64,000 nt of DNA, taken from Drouetiella hepatica Uher 2000/2452 (GTDB taxonomy: Bacteria; Cyanobacteriota; Cyanobacteriia; Elainellales; Elainellaceae). Shown piece by piece: positions 41,819 through 50,237 of this stretch. The notes under the pieces were generated by a model. That model saw nothing but the letters and a program-made list of their open reading frames with translations. It was not told the DNA's origin and searched no databases. Location of the stretch: positions 62,001 through 126,000 of the forward strand of contig JAHHHD010000009.1 in assembly GCA_019359505.1 (NCBI GenBank). Direction: 5' to 3'. The first letter of the stretch is position 1. Each line of letters opens with the position of its first letter. The position numbers and the translations under genes are program-made.

Positions 41819-42475
41819 CTATTGTTCGCGAATAGCCTCATACAGCCCCGCCTCTGTGCAAACGGCATCCAGCGGCAGATCCCAAGGATCGATCGCCAGT
41901 TCAGGCACTCTGGCAAACTCAAATACAATGCCAATCGTTGGTTTGGCTGACCAAGCGGGTGAGCTAAGTAGCCGATCGTAGAAGCCGCCCCCGTAGCCCA
42001 GACGATAGCCTCGGCGATCGCAAGCCACAGCCGGAACCAAGATCAGATCTACTCCTTCGGGATCTACCGTAGGACAATCGCTGTCGGGTTCTGGAATGCC
42101 GTAAGCTCCTGCCACCAAAGGGCGGTCAGGCGACCAGATATGCCAAGACAGAGACTTGCCCATGCAGCGCGGCAAACCCCACTTCTTTTGCAGATCTTTT
42201 TTTTGCAAATCCTGTCTAGGAAGATGCAGAAGTGGGCTGAGGTCTGGCTCTTGACGAATGCTGACATAGGATAGAACAGTACGCGCCTGCAGAAATCGAT
42301 CGCACGATTGCAGATGGACACAGAGGCGATCGCTCTGCTCACGCCAGGATTTCTGCGCTAGAGACAGGCGAGTTTGCAGGAGCGATCGGCGCAGAGTCGC
42401 TTTTTGAACTTGATTTTGAGACTGAGCTTCGGAGTTCACAGGATGTATTGGAAGGCGCTGAATCCAGTTTGGCAA
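41819..42475 (-). CDS. 5-formyltetrahydrofolate cyclo-ligase
   Basis: Converts 5-formyl-THF to 5,10-methenyl-THF using ATP. The family signature VDLILVPAVACDRRGYRLGYGGGFYDRLL is near residue 150, with the N-terminal basic ATP-binding region (LRRSLLQTRLSL). At 218 residues it is slightly long. The excess includes a 15-bp tandem duplication (42182-42211) giving DLQKKDLQKK, in an otherwise variable part. It is convergent with tRNA-Ser and divergent from bcp, with a 27-bp-arm hairpin in the divergent gap. Confidence 0.93.
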   Translation of the reverse strand: MPNWIQRLPIHPVNSEAQSQNQVQKATLRRSLLQTRLSLAQKSWREQSDRLCVHLQSCDRFLQARTVLSYVSIRQEPDLSPLLHLPRQDLQKKDLQKKWGLPRCMGKSLSWHIWSPDRPLVAGAYGIPEPDSDCPTVDPEGVDLILVPAVACDRRGYRLGYGGGFYDRLLSSPAWSAKPTIGIVFEFARVPELAIDPWDLPLDAVCTEAGLYEAIREQ

Positions 42476-42505
42476 ATCAAGTCTAAGATGGTGATGTTCT
42501 ACGCA

Positions 42506-42562
42506 TGTTGTTGATTTTCTTGAAAGGGGCGCTCCGCGCCCCTTTCAAGAAAATCAACAACA
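42506..42562. repeat. Extragenic hairpin, member e, 27-bp perfect arms
   Basis: The left arm begins TGTTGTTGATTTTCTTGAAA and ends GGGGCGC (42506-42532); the right arm is its exact complement (42536-42562). The loop is TCC, so the tip reads C(TCCG)G. It lies between divergent genes, 30 bp from one start codon and 54 bp from the other. Confidence 0.85.
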
Positions 42563-42616
42563 CATTTGAAACACTACCGTCTAGATCGATCGTGTCGCTA
42601 GCAAAGGATGAAATCA

Positions 42617-43081
42617 ATGGCGCTGCAACCGGGCGATTCTGCCCCCGATTTTAGTCTGCCAGACGGTGAGGGAAATCTCGTCAAGCTTGCAGATTTTCGG
42701 GGCAAACGGGTCATCCTTTATTTTTATCCGCGAGACAACACGCCGGGATGCACCAAAGAAGCCTGTGGCTTTCGCGATGCCTATCCTAGCTACCAGGCGC
42801 ATGACTGCGTGGTGCTGGGCATCAGCACCGACGATGCCAAATCTCACAGTAAGTTTTCTACCAAATTTAATCTGCCTTTTCCCTTGCTTTCAGACGAGGG
42901 GGGAAAAGTTTCCACCGCCTACGAAAGCTATGGCTTGAAAAAGTTTATGGGTAAAGAGTACATGGGCATTAGCCGCAATACTTTTGTGATCGATCCATCC
43001 GGCAAGATTGAGAAGATCTATCTCAAAGTTAAGCCAGAGCACCATGCTACAGCAATCTTGGCAGACTTAAGTTCTTCATAG
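42617..43081 (+). CDS. bcp: Thioredoxin-dependent peroxiredoxin, Bcp type
   Basis: A 154-residue peroxiredoxin that reduces peroxides with thioredoxin. The peroxidatic Cys is in NTPGCTKEACGF with the resolving Cys five residues later, as in PrxQ/Bcp. Start domain ALQPGDSAPDFSLPDGEGN and the end region FVIDPSGKI are typical. I start at ATG 42617 (MALQPGD, with AAGGA upstream); an in-frame ATG at 42608 is possible. A Nudix gene follows on the same strand after a hairpin element. Confidence 0.93.
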   Translation: MALQPGDSAPDFSLPDGEGNLVKLADFRGKRVILYFYPRDNTPGCTKEACGFRDAYPSYQAHDCVVLGISTDDAKSHSKFSTKFNLPFPLLSDEGGKVSTAYESYGLKKFMGKEYMGISRNTFVIDPSGKIEKIYLKVKPEHHATAILADLSSS

Positions 43082-43126
43082 CCTGATATAGCATTACGTA
43101 AATCCATTACGTAATGGATTTAGGAC

Positions 43127-43174
43127 GAGTTATTTTCTGAGAGCTGCGCGGTGCACAGCTCTCAAAAATAACTC
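43127..43174. repeat. Extragenic hairpin, member f
   Basis: GAGTTATTTTCTGAGAGCTG pairs with CAGCTCTCAAAAATAACTC with one unpaired base; loop centre CGCGGTG. Just before it, 43100-43121 is a perfect 22-bp palindrome with arms AAATCCATTAC / GTAATGGATTT. Confidence 0.7.
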
Positions 43175-43286
43175 ATTGGATCTAAGCGCGTAGCGTTATA
43201 CATAGGGGAGAGGGGCGATCGCTCATCATGATTTGCTAAGGTCAGGGAAGAAAAGAGCTGAATATTCGCTAACTACAAATTTTTCT

Positions 43287-43742
43287 ATGCTTCAAGTCAA
43301 ACGCTATGTACAGGCAGCTCTGGGTCTGATCATTCGCCATCCGATCGCTGGCACCAGCATTATCCCCATTTTGCCAGATGGACGGATTGTGCTTATTCAG
43401 CGGCGGGATAATGGCAAATGGAGCCTGCCAGGAGGCATGGTGGACTGGGGCGAAGACATTCCGACCTCTGTGCAGCGAGAGCTGGCGGAAGAAACAGGGC
43501 TAGATCTGATCAAGATCAATCGACTGGTTGGAGTCTATTCTGACCCCGCACGCGATCCGCGCTTTCACTCGATCTGTGTGGTTGTGGAAGCCGATGTGGA
43601 TGGCAAGCTTCAGGCGCAAGACACCCTGGAAGTGATGGATGTGCAGGCGTTTCTGCCGACCGACATTCCACAGGGCAATCTGTCTCACGACAACGATCGC
43701 CAGCTCAAAAACTACTTTGAGGGGCTAACCACGATCGCTTGA
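43287..43742 (+). CDS. Nudix hydrolase
   Basis: A 151-residue Nudix enzyme. The Nudix box is complete: GGMVDWGEDIPTSVQRELAEETGL, with the metal-binding REXXEE glutamates. It hydrolyses a nucleoside diphosphate derivative, which the sequence does not identify. ATG 43287 (MLQVKRYVQAALG) is preferred over a TTG at 43233. The stop codon lies inside the first unit of a 15-bp tandem repeat, and the convergent antiporter gene ends 33 bp away. Confidence 0.9.
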   Translation: MLQVKRYVQAALGLIIRHPIAGTSIIPILPDGRIVLIQRRDNGKWSLPGGMVDWGEDIPTSVQRELAEETGLDLIKINRLVGVYSDPARDPRFHSICVVVEADVDGKLQAQDTLEVMDVQAFLPTDIPQGNLSHDNDRQLKNYFEGLTTIA

Positions 43743-43775
43743 GTCACGATCGCTTGAGTCATGATCGCTTGAGTC
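43731..43775. repeat. 15-bp tandem repeat, three units, between convergent stops
   Basis: CACGATCGCTTGAGT at 43731 and 43746, then CATGATCGCTTGAGT at 43761. Each unit holds a HIP1-like CGATCGC. It contains the Nudix stop codon and touches the last base of the antiporter gene. Confidence 0.85.
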
Positions 43776-45427
43776 TAGTCATCCTCTAGGTTCAGCAGGC
43801 TTTGATCAATCTGCTGAAGTCGCACCTCAGCAGCGCTGTCGGACACGATTCGCTTGCGTACGGCATCCGTCAACGCACCCTTCTCGGCTAGGAGCAGCCG
43901 ACGACGCACGCCATCTAGCCGCGAACCATCCTCTTTGCCCATCGTCACATCGACTGTCCACTGGTTATAGAGATCGCGGAGCGCCTTCTCGGCTCTGGCA
44001 ATTTGCACCTGGTAGAGCGATCGCATCTCTTCGTAAACCGCCTTGGGCAGTATGCCTGTTTTCAGCATGGTGTCTAGCTCATCCTGGGCGGCTTTGGCGG
44101 TGATCAACTGCGCCCTCAGCTCATCCGTATGCTGCTTTACAGGCGATACCGCAGTCAAGTTCAGCCGTTGCACAATCCAAGGCAAGCTCAGCCCTTGCAG
44201 CACTAGAGATACTAAAACGCTGCCGAAGACGATCGCAATCAGATAGCCACGCTCCAGCAGACTGGCAGGTAAAGTCAGCGCCAGCGCCATAGAGAGCGAG
44301 CCTTTGATGTTGCCTAAAAATAGGACATGCTGCCAGCGCATCGTAATGGGGCGATCGAACTTGCTGACTAGCGCCATCAGCGGGTAGACGCTCAACACGC
44401 GCCCAGCCTGGTATGCCAAAATCGCTACCAGCACGGCAGGGAAGGTTTGCCACAGGGTTGGCAAATCCACCTCTACACCGATCAGCAGAAAGATAAATGT
44501 ATTGACCCCAAATCCGGCGTAGTCCCAAAAGCTGTAGAGCGTTACTCGGTTGGAGGCAGACACCCGATGGGATAGCCCCACATTGCCCACCCAGAGTCCA
44601 GCCACCACAACGGCGACGACTCCAGAAACTCCGATAAAGTGCCCCACCTGGTAAACACCCAGCGCCACGGCAACTGTCAGCAAAATGCCGCTGAGGTTGT
44701 CGTCCGATCGCACCATCAACCCAGCACTGAGATAGCCGATTGCCAAGCCTACCAAGCTGCCCCCCACAATCACAATCACAAACTGCTGTAGCCCGTCAAT
44801 TGGCGAGATAGAACCTGTCTTGTGAACTTGCAAGACAAGGTTGAACAAAACCAGCGCCACACCGTCATTGAGCAAGCTTTCACCTTCCACGATCGTGGTG
44901 AGGCGAGGAGGCACAGATACTTCTTTGAATACGGCAATCACGGAGACGGTATCTGTGATCGCCAAAATGGTGCCCAGCAGCAGCGCTGAGATCCAGTCTA
45001 GATTCAAGGCAAATCTTAGCCCTGCTGCCGTCACCCCTGTGGCAACAATTACCCCTGGAATAGCGAGCATGGCGATCGGCTTGAGGGTGCTGCGCAAACG
45101 GCTGATATCTGTGTTGATGGCGGCTTCAAACAAAAGAATCGGCAAAAACAAATTCAAAATCAGCGAGGATTCCAGACCAATCCGATGACCGGGCAAAAGC
45201 TCCGAAATCGCCAGTCCGGCAAGCACCAGCCCCGTCACGTAAGGAATCCGAAATCGGCGCGAGAGCAATGCTACTGTAGTGGCTACTAGCAGCAAGACAA
45301 TCAAATCGGGGACAAAGCTGGCAATGTCTTTCTCAGTCGCAGCAGCACTTGGCAGTGCGGTGGAGACAGCGAATAAAGGGGTAAGCACAGGAAAGGCGAA
45401 GCAGCTGGCGGTAGGAACAGTCATCAT
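43775..45427 (-). CDS. Na+/H+ antiporter, CPA1/NhaP type
   Basis: A 550-residue membrane transporter. About twelve helices fill residues 30-430, with the key LLNDGVALVLFN (Asn-Asp ion-binding pair) and IALTDTVSVIAVF-like TDTVSV motif (ILAITDTVSVIAVF). The cytoplasmic tail of about 120 residues is charged and helical (ELRAQLITAKAAQDELDTML), a likely regulatory part. It exchanges sodium, or possibly potassium, for protons for pH and salt homeostasis. It diverges from galE. Confidence 0.93.
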   Translation of the reverse strand: MMTVPTASCFAFPVLTPLFAVSTALPSAAATEKDIASFVPDLIVLLLVATTVALLSRRFRIPYVTGLVLAGLAISELLPGHRIGLESSLILNLFLPILLFEAAINTDISRLRSTLKPIAMLAIPGVIVATGVTAAGLRFALNLDWISALLLGTILAITDTVSVIAVFKEVSVPPRLTTIVEGESLLNDGVALVLFNLVLQVHKTGSISPIDGLQQFVIVIVGGSLVGLAIGYLSAGLMVRSDDNLSGILLTVAVALGVYQVGHFIGVSGVVAVVVAGLWVGNVGLSHRVSASNRVTLYSFWDYAGFGVNTFIFLLIGVEVDLPTLWQTFPAVLVAILAYQAGRVLSVYPLMALVSKFDRPITMRWQHVLFLGNIKGSLSMALALTLPASLLERGYLIAIVFGSVLVSLVLQGLSLPWIVQRLNLTAVSPVKQHTDELRAQLITAKAAQDELDTMLKTGILPKAVYEEMRSLYQVQIARAEKALRDLYNQWTVDVTMGKEDGSRLDGVRRRLLLAEKGALTDAVRKRIVSDSAAEVRLQQIDQSLLNLEDD

Positions 45428-45617
45428 ATTTCAACGGTCAATGCACGCGATCGGACTCATCAGGCTGTTGATGAAACTTCGTAAACTCTATTAAAGTTTG
45501 AGCAAAGTTGAATCAAAATCTGGCGCACTATCTGGGAGTTTAGGGGGTACAACTGCTATAACTCAGGAGAAATACGGCTCCAGACTGGGGCGCAAGTTCA
45601 GCAGCGATTATTAGCAG

Positions 45618-46679
45618 GTGAGGATGGCGATCGTGTCACAGGCAAGCGATTCACAGGCAAGCGATTCAGTGTCACAGGCAGGCGGTTCACAAAAACCAAC
45701 GATTTTGGTCACGGGTGGAGCTGGGTACATTGGCTCCCATGCCGTCCTTGCTTTACAGCGGGCAGGGCTTGGAGTCGTGGTGCTGGATAATTTGTCCTAT
45801 GGGCATCGGGAGCTATTAGACGAGGAACTAAAGGTTGAGCTAATTGTAGGCGATACAAACGATCGCCCCTTGCTCGATCGCCTGTTTGCCACCCACAACA
45901 TTGCGGCTGTCATGCACTTTGCCGCTTTTATCAACGTGGGCGAGTCGGTGAGCGATCCCGGCAAATACTACCGCAACAATGTCTTGGGAACACTGACGCT
46001 GTTAGAAGCCATGACGGCAGCCAACGTCAAAAAGCTAGTTTTCTCCTCGACCTGCGCCACCTACGGCATTCCTCAAGCGGTTCCCATTGCCGAAGATCAT
46101 CCTCAATCTCCCATCAATCCCTACGGCACCAGCAAGCTGATGGTCGAGCAAATTCTGGCGGATTTTGATGTGGCTTACGGGCTGAAATCAGTTTGCTTCC
46201 GCTACTTCAATGCTTCTGGAGCTGATCCGCTAGGTCGCCTAGGCGAAGATCATAGCCCAGAAACTCACTTGATTCCGCTCGTCTTGCTGACGGCTCTCGG
46301 CAAGCGAGACTCCATCTCGGTATTTGGCACCGACTACCCCACGCCAGACGGCACCTGCATTCGAGATTACATTCACGTTAGCGATCTGGCAAATGCCCAT
46401 GTTCTGGGCGTAAAATACCTGCTGGAAAACGGCAAGAGCGATGCGTTTAACTTGGGCAACGGCAATGGCTTCTCCGTCAGAGAAGTGATTGATGCAGCTC
46501 AGCAGGTCACAGGACGCGAAATCAAGGTGGTGGAATGCGATCGCCGTCCTGGAGATCCGCCTGCTTTAGTGGGGAGCAGCGCCAAGGCTCAAGAAACTTT
46601 GGGCTGGCACTCGCAATATGCGGATCTGAACAGCATCTTGACCCATGCCTGGAACTGGCATCAAAAGCGGCACGGCTAA
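45618..46679 (+). CDS. galE: UDP-glucose 4-epimerase
   Basis: Interconverts UDP-glucose and UDP-galactose for surface polysaccharide. The NAD motif TGGAGYIGSH, SSTCATYG with catalytic Ser/Thr, and YGTSKLMVE with Tyr and Lys are all present, along with RYFNASGADPLGRLGEDH. The N-terminus has an extra SQASDSQASDSVSQAGG from 15-bp repeats (45636-45686). Starts at GTG 45618, ATG 45624 and GTG 45633 are in frame; GAGG at 45620-45623 would best suit GTG 45633. The core is unaffected. Confidence 0.95.
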   Translation: MRMAIVSQASDSQASDSVSQAGGSQKPTILVTGGAGYIGSHAVLALQRAGLGVVVLDNLSYGHRELLDEELKVELIVGDTNDRPLLDRLFATHNIAAVMHFAAFINVGESVSDPGKYYRNNVLGTLTLLEAMTAANVKKLVFSSTCATYGIPQAVPIAEDHPQSPINPYGTSKLMVEQILADFDVAYGLKSVCFRYFNASGADPLGRLGEDHSPETHLIPLVLLTALGKRDSISVFGTDYPTPDGTCIRDYIHVSDLANAHVLGVKYLLENGKSDAFNLGNGNGFSVREVIDAAQQVTGREIKVVECDRRPGDPPALVGSSAKAQETLGWHSQYADLNSILTHAWNWHQKRHG

Positions 46680-46736
46680 AGTTCTGGGTCTCTAGAGCTT
46701 TGGATCTTACAGCAACTTTCAACTGCATAAACCGCA

Positions 46737-46781
46737 GTTATTTTCTAGAAACCGCACTCCGCGAGGTTTCTAGAAAATAAC
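46737..46781. repeat. Extragenic hairpin, member g (homologue of the 30037 element)
   Basis: Perfect 17-bp arms GTTATTTTCTAGAAACC (46737-46753) and complement (46765-46781), loop GCACTCCGCGA. Flanks from about 46708 to 46812 match the reverse complement of 30005-30105. Several arm positions differ from the 30037 copy in both arms at once, keeping the stem paired. Confidence 0.85.
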
Positions 46782-46895
46782 CCACACTTAACCAGGCGCC
46801 AAGCGCTGTAAGAAAGCACCGAGCCTTAAGAAAACATATTCAAATATCTCCTCGTGGTTGGGATCAGATGTATCCTGCAACGGGGAGCTTTTCTT

Positions 46896-46924
46896 TTGAC
46901 AACTAACCTCTCAGCTCCTATATT
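46896..46924 (+). promoter_or_regulatory. Near-consensus sigma70 promoter
   Basis: TTGACA (46896-46901), 17-bp spacer, TATATT (46919-46924). Transcription would start near 46931, leaving a leader of about 50 nt before the DUF4347 gene at 46982. There is no strong Shine-Dalgarno before that ATG. Confidence 0.65.
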
Positions 46925-46981
46925 TTTCACAATCTCTTGCAGATTCACGGTTAAGCCCTTTTTTGCATCTACCTTCACGAC

Positions 46982-49900
46982 ATGATCATTCCAGCTTCTG
47001 CTCCAACTGCCCCAGGCCAAGGCTCCGCTCTGGTCATTATTGACCCGACGATCGATCATTACCCGCATCTTCTAGAGGGACTGCAAGCAGAAACCGAAGT
47101 CCTTTTGCTTGATCCTGCTCAAAATGCTATCAGCCAGATTACCCAAGTTTTGAGCGATCGCCCCCCTCTTACCAGTCTGCATCTGATCTCTCACGGGCGA
47201 TCGGGCGAACTGCAACTCGGTTCAACTCGGCTGAATCTGGCGACAGTAGGGCAGTATGCTCTGCAAATGCAGCAGTGGGCAAAATCGCTGATGGGCGCAG
47301 AAGTGCTGCTCTATGGCTGCGAAGTCGCTGCGGATGAGCTTGGAAAATCTCTGGTGAGACAGATCAGCCAGCTTGTGGGCACCCATGTCGCAGCCGCCAC
47401 CACGCTCGTCGGCAGCGCCAAACTGGGCGGTAGCTGGAATTTGGGATTTTCTACCGAGCCTGGAACTGGGCGACGGCGATCGCCCCTTGCCTTCAATCCA
47501 CAGACCTTAGAAACCTATCCTGCCGTCTTAGCATTATTAGTCAACGAGAGCTTTACGGGGGCAGATGTCACCGCTAAGCCCTGGATTTTTGGCACCGGGG
47601 CAGGAACAACCTCTGCCAACCCTTTCCTAACGGCTCGTACAGGTGCCGCCCCCTCGGCTGATGGTATCCCTGGTGCAGCAGTGGCGATCGATACTCCCAA
47701 CAACGGCACATTGCGGCTAACGGATACCACAGCCGACCAAGCGGCTTTTGTCATCTACAATGCGCCGATCTCTGCCAACGGCGGGGTTTCCATCACCTTT
47801 GATTTCTTCGCCTACAACGGCACTGCTTTTAACGGCAGCAATGGCGACGGCATCAGCTTCTTTTTGATTGACGGTACCGCGGCTCCCACGACTGCGGGAG
47901 CTTTTGGCGGCTCTTTAGGCTATGCCCAGAAGCAGGTTCAAGGCATCAGTGGCATCACGGGTGGCTATCTAGGCGTAGGTTTTGATGAGTTTGGCAACTT
48001 CTCAACCTCCATTGAGCCGGATGGAACACAGCGCCCTACCCCTGCCGGAGTCAATACTCCTGTACGCGACTCTGTATCGGTTCGAGGCAGTCAAGCCTCT
48101 GGCTATGCTTTCCTCACAGGGACGGGAACTCTTGCTGCCGGGATTGATGTCCCCAGTGCAACCACACGAGATCCGGCTGTACGCCGAGCCAAAATTGATT
48201 TGACTCCAACAGGTGTGCTGGGCGTCCAAGTAGACCTGAACGGCAACGGCAGCTTTGCTGACGCAGGAGAGCAAGCCATCACCAATTTCAACGTGGCGGC
48301 AGTGAATGGCGCTTTGCCCTCGACCTTTAAGTTTGGCTTTGCCTCCTCGACGGGCGGGGCAACCAACATTCATGAAGTCCGCAATCTGGTGATCAATACC
48401 TTCACCGATCCGCCTGTGGTTGCTGATGCCACAGTGGCGATCGGCACGACCACCACCAATCTCACCGGACTATCGGCAACTGACCCAGATGGGACGATCG
48501 CCACCTACACCCTTTCCACCCTGCCACCCACCACTCAAGGCACTCTGTTCCTAGGGAATCCCAGTAGCAGTGGTACGGCAGTCACCGCCGGACAGGTTCT
48601 CACACCCGCTCAGATCACTCAGCTTTTTTTCCAGCCCGCGTCCGGCTTTTCGGGAGCAACCTTTACCTACACCGCTACCGACAACCAGGGGGCAACCGAC
48701 AGCACTCCAGCAACCGTTACCCTCAGCCGTACGGGCACCAATCGCCCGCCAACTTTGCCGACTCCAACAGTGCCCGACATAGATCCGGGTGAAACCACGA
48801 ATCTTACCGGGCTAGCTGGGAGCGATCCAGATGGTTCAATCACGTCCTACACCATTGCCAGTCTGCCTCCTGCGGCTCAAGGCAGGCTGTTTCTAGGCAA
48901 TCCCAACCAGGGCGGTACTCGCATCACCGTTGGACAGGTGCTAACCCCCACTCAAATTGAGCAGCTCTTTTTCCAGGCGGGTGCTGGTTTTTCGGGTACA
49001 AGATTTACCTATGGGGCGATCGACAATGGCGGCACTCGTACCAATTCCACGATTACCCTCAACGCCTCCGCTGCGGCAGCGATTTGCAGACCGGGACGAA
49101 CGCTTAAGGGAAATAGTGGCGGAAACAGCATCAATGGCACCGCCAACGCTGACACACTGATTGGCTTTGCCGGAAACGATGTCTTGAACGGCAGAAATTG
49201 CAACGATCGCATCAGCGGCGGACGCGGCAACGATCGTCTATCGGGTGAGGGCGGCTCAGATACGCTACAGGGCGGCACTGGTGGCGATCGCGCCAACGGC
49301 GGCATTGGAGCCGATCGGGTGAGCGGCGGTCTGGGGAGAGATTTTCTCAATGGCGCAGCCGGAAATGACCGGGTGACGGGCGATCGCGGTGATGATGTTC
49401 TGAGGGGCAACAATGGGCGAGACACATTGGACGGTGGGCTAGGCAACGATCGCCTATTTAGCGGCAACGGCAATGATCTCCTGAATGGCGGACAGGGCAA
49501 CGATCTCCTGAATGGTGAGAGAGACAACGACAGACTCAGTGGCAACAGCGGGCGCGATCGGCTCAATGGCGGGCGCGGTCAAGACACTCTGATCGGCGGC
49601 ATTAGCGGCGACATTCTTACGGGCAGCGGCGGCGCAGATGTGCTGCAAGGCGGGCGTGGACGCGATCGCCTGGTTGGTGGAACTCAAAATGACCGAATCA
49701 GCGGCGGGACACAGGGCGATTTCATTGTGGGCGGTGGCGGGGCTGACACCCTCACGGGCGGCACAGGACGCGATCGCTTTGTCTACAGAGCGACTCAAAG
49801 AGGGGGAGTAGACGTGATCACTGACTTTCAGCTGGGGCGACGCAGCAATACGGCAATCGACCAGATTGATCTGACTCGCATCTTGGGCAGACCAGGGTAT

Positions 49901-50068
49901 GGGGGCGATCGCTTTAGGAGATATGTGAGGTTGGCATCAGGGAGCAGTGCGGCTAGCACGATCGTCCGAGTTGATTTTAATGGCAGTGCAGTGGGTGGTT
50001 TTCAAGCCCTAACTTCGCTAGAGGGAATTCGTTCTGCTAGCCTCAGCGCCAGAAATTTTCTGGTGTAG
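46982..50068 (+). CDS. DUF4347 / L-type lectin / Ig-like / RTX surface protein
   Basis: A 1028-residue multidomain protein. Residues about 15-165 are DUF4347 (ALVIIDPTIDHYPHLLEGL, LHLISHGRSGELQLG, VLLYGCEVAADELG), common at the start of large cyanobacterial surface proteins. About 180-475 resembles a bacterial L-type lectin sandwich (SITFDFFAYNGTAFNGSNGD, GGSLGYAQKQVQGISG). Two related Ig/cadherin-like repeats of about 105 residues follow (each with SGFSGATFTYTATDNQG-type ends). About 715-940 is RTX, ending in the usual VDVITDFQLGRR. The protein is probably secreted and binds glycans with calcium. It has a strong promoter and a hairpin terminator of its own. Confidence 0.88.
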   Translation: MIIPASAPTAPGQGSALVIIDPTIDHYPHLLEGLQAETEVLLLDPAQNAISQITQVLSDRPPLTSLHLISHGRSGELQLGSTRLNLATVGQYALQMQQWAKSLMGAEVLLYGCEVAADELGKSLVRQISQLVGTHVAAATTLVGSAKLGGSWNLGFSTEPGTGRRRSPLAFNPQTLETYPAVLALLVNESFTGADVTAKPWIFGTGAGTTSANPFLTARTGAAPSADGIPGAAVAIDTPNNGTLRLTDTTADQAAFVIYNAPISANGGVSITFDFFAYNGTAFNGSNGDGISFFLIDGTAAPTTAGAFGGSLGYAQKQVQGISGITGGYLGVGFDEFGNFSTSIEPDGTQRPTPAGVNTPVRDSVSVRGSQASGYAFLTGTGTLAAGIDVPSATTRDPAVRRAKIDLTPTGVLGVQVDLNGNGSFADAGEQAITNFNVAAVNGALPSTFKFGFASSTGGATNIHEVRNLVINTFTDPPVVADATVAIGTTTTNLTGLSATDPDGTIATYTLSTLPPTTQGTLFLGNPSSSGTAVTAGQVLTPAQITQLFFQPASGFSGATFTYTATDNQGATDSTPATVTLSRTGTNRPPTLPTPTVPDIDPGETTNLTGLAGSDPDGSITSYTIASLPPAAQGRLFLGNPNQGGTRITVGQVLTPTQIEQLFFQAGAGFSGTRFTYGAIDNGGTRTNSTITLNASAAAAICRPGRTLKGNSGGNSINGTANADTLIGFAGNDVLNGRNCNDRISGGRGNDRLSGEGGSDTLQGGTGGDRANGGIGADRVSGGLGRDFLNGAAGNDRVTGDRGDDVLRGNNGRDTLDGGLGNDRLFSGNGNDLLNGGQGNDLLNGERDNDRLSGNSGRDRLNGGRGQDTLIGGISGDILTGSGGADVLQGGRGRDRLVGGTQNDRISGGTQGDFIVGGGGADTLTGGTGRDRFVYRATQRGGVDVITDFQLGRRSNTAIDQIDLTRILGRPGYGGDRFRRYVRLASGSSAASTIVRVDFNGSAVGGFQALTSLEGIRSASLSARNFLV

Positions 50069-50084
50069 GTTCTAGTGTCTTTTC

Positions 50085-50125
50085 AATGAATCTTTGAAGG
50101 ATCTGTCACCCTTCAAAGATTCATT
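50085..50125. terminator. Hairpin between convergent genes
   Basis: Perfect 16-bp arms AATGAATCTTTGAAGG (50085-50100) and CCTTCAAAGATTCATT (50110-50125), 9-nt loop, 16 bp after the DUF4347 gene stop. Confidence 0.65.
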
Positions 50126-50237
50126 AATTGTCTCTTGGCAGTATTCCGTTCAACTCTGGGGAATTGGGCTTTCATGTAATAATCTGGCATGTAATAGTTC
50201 GGGGTGCATTGCTACCGTCAACCGATCGCCATGCCAA

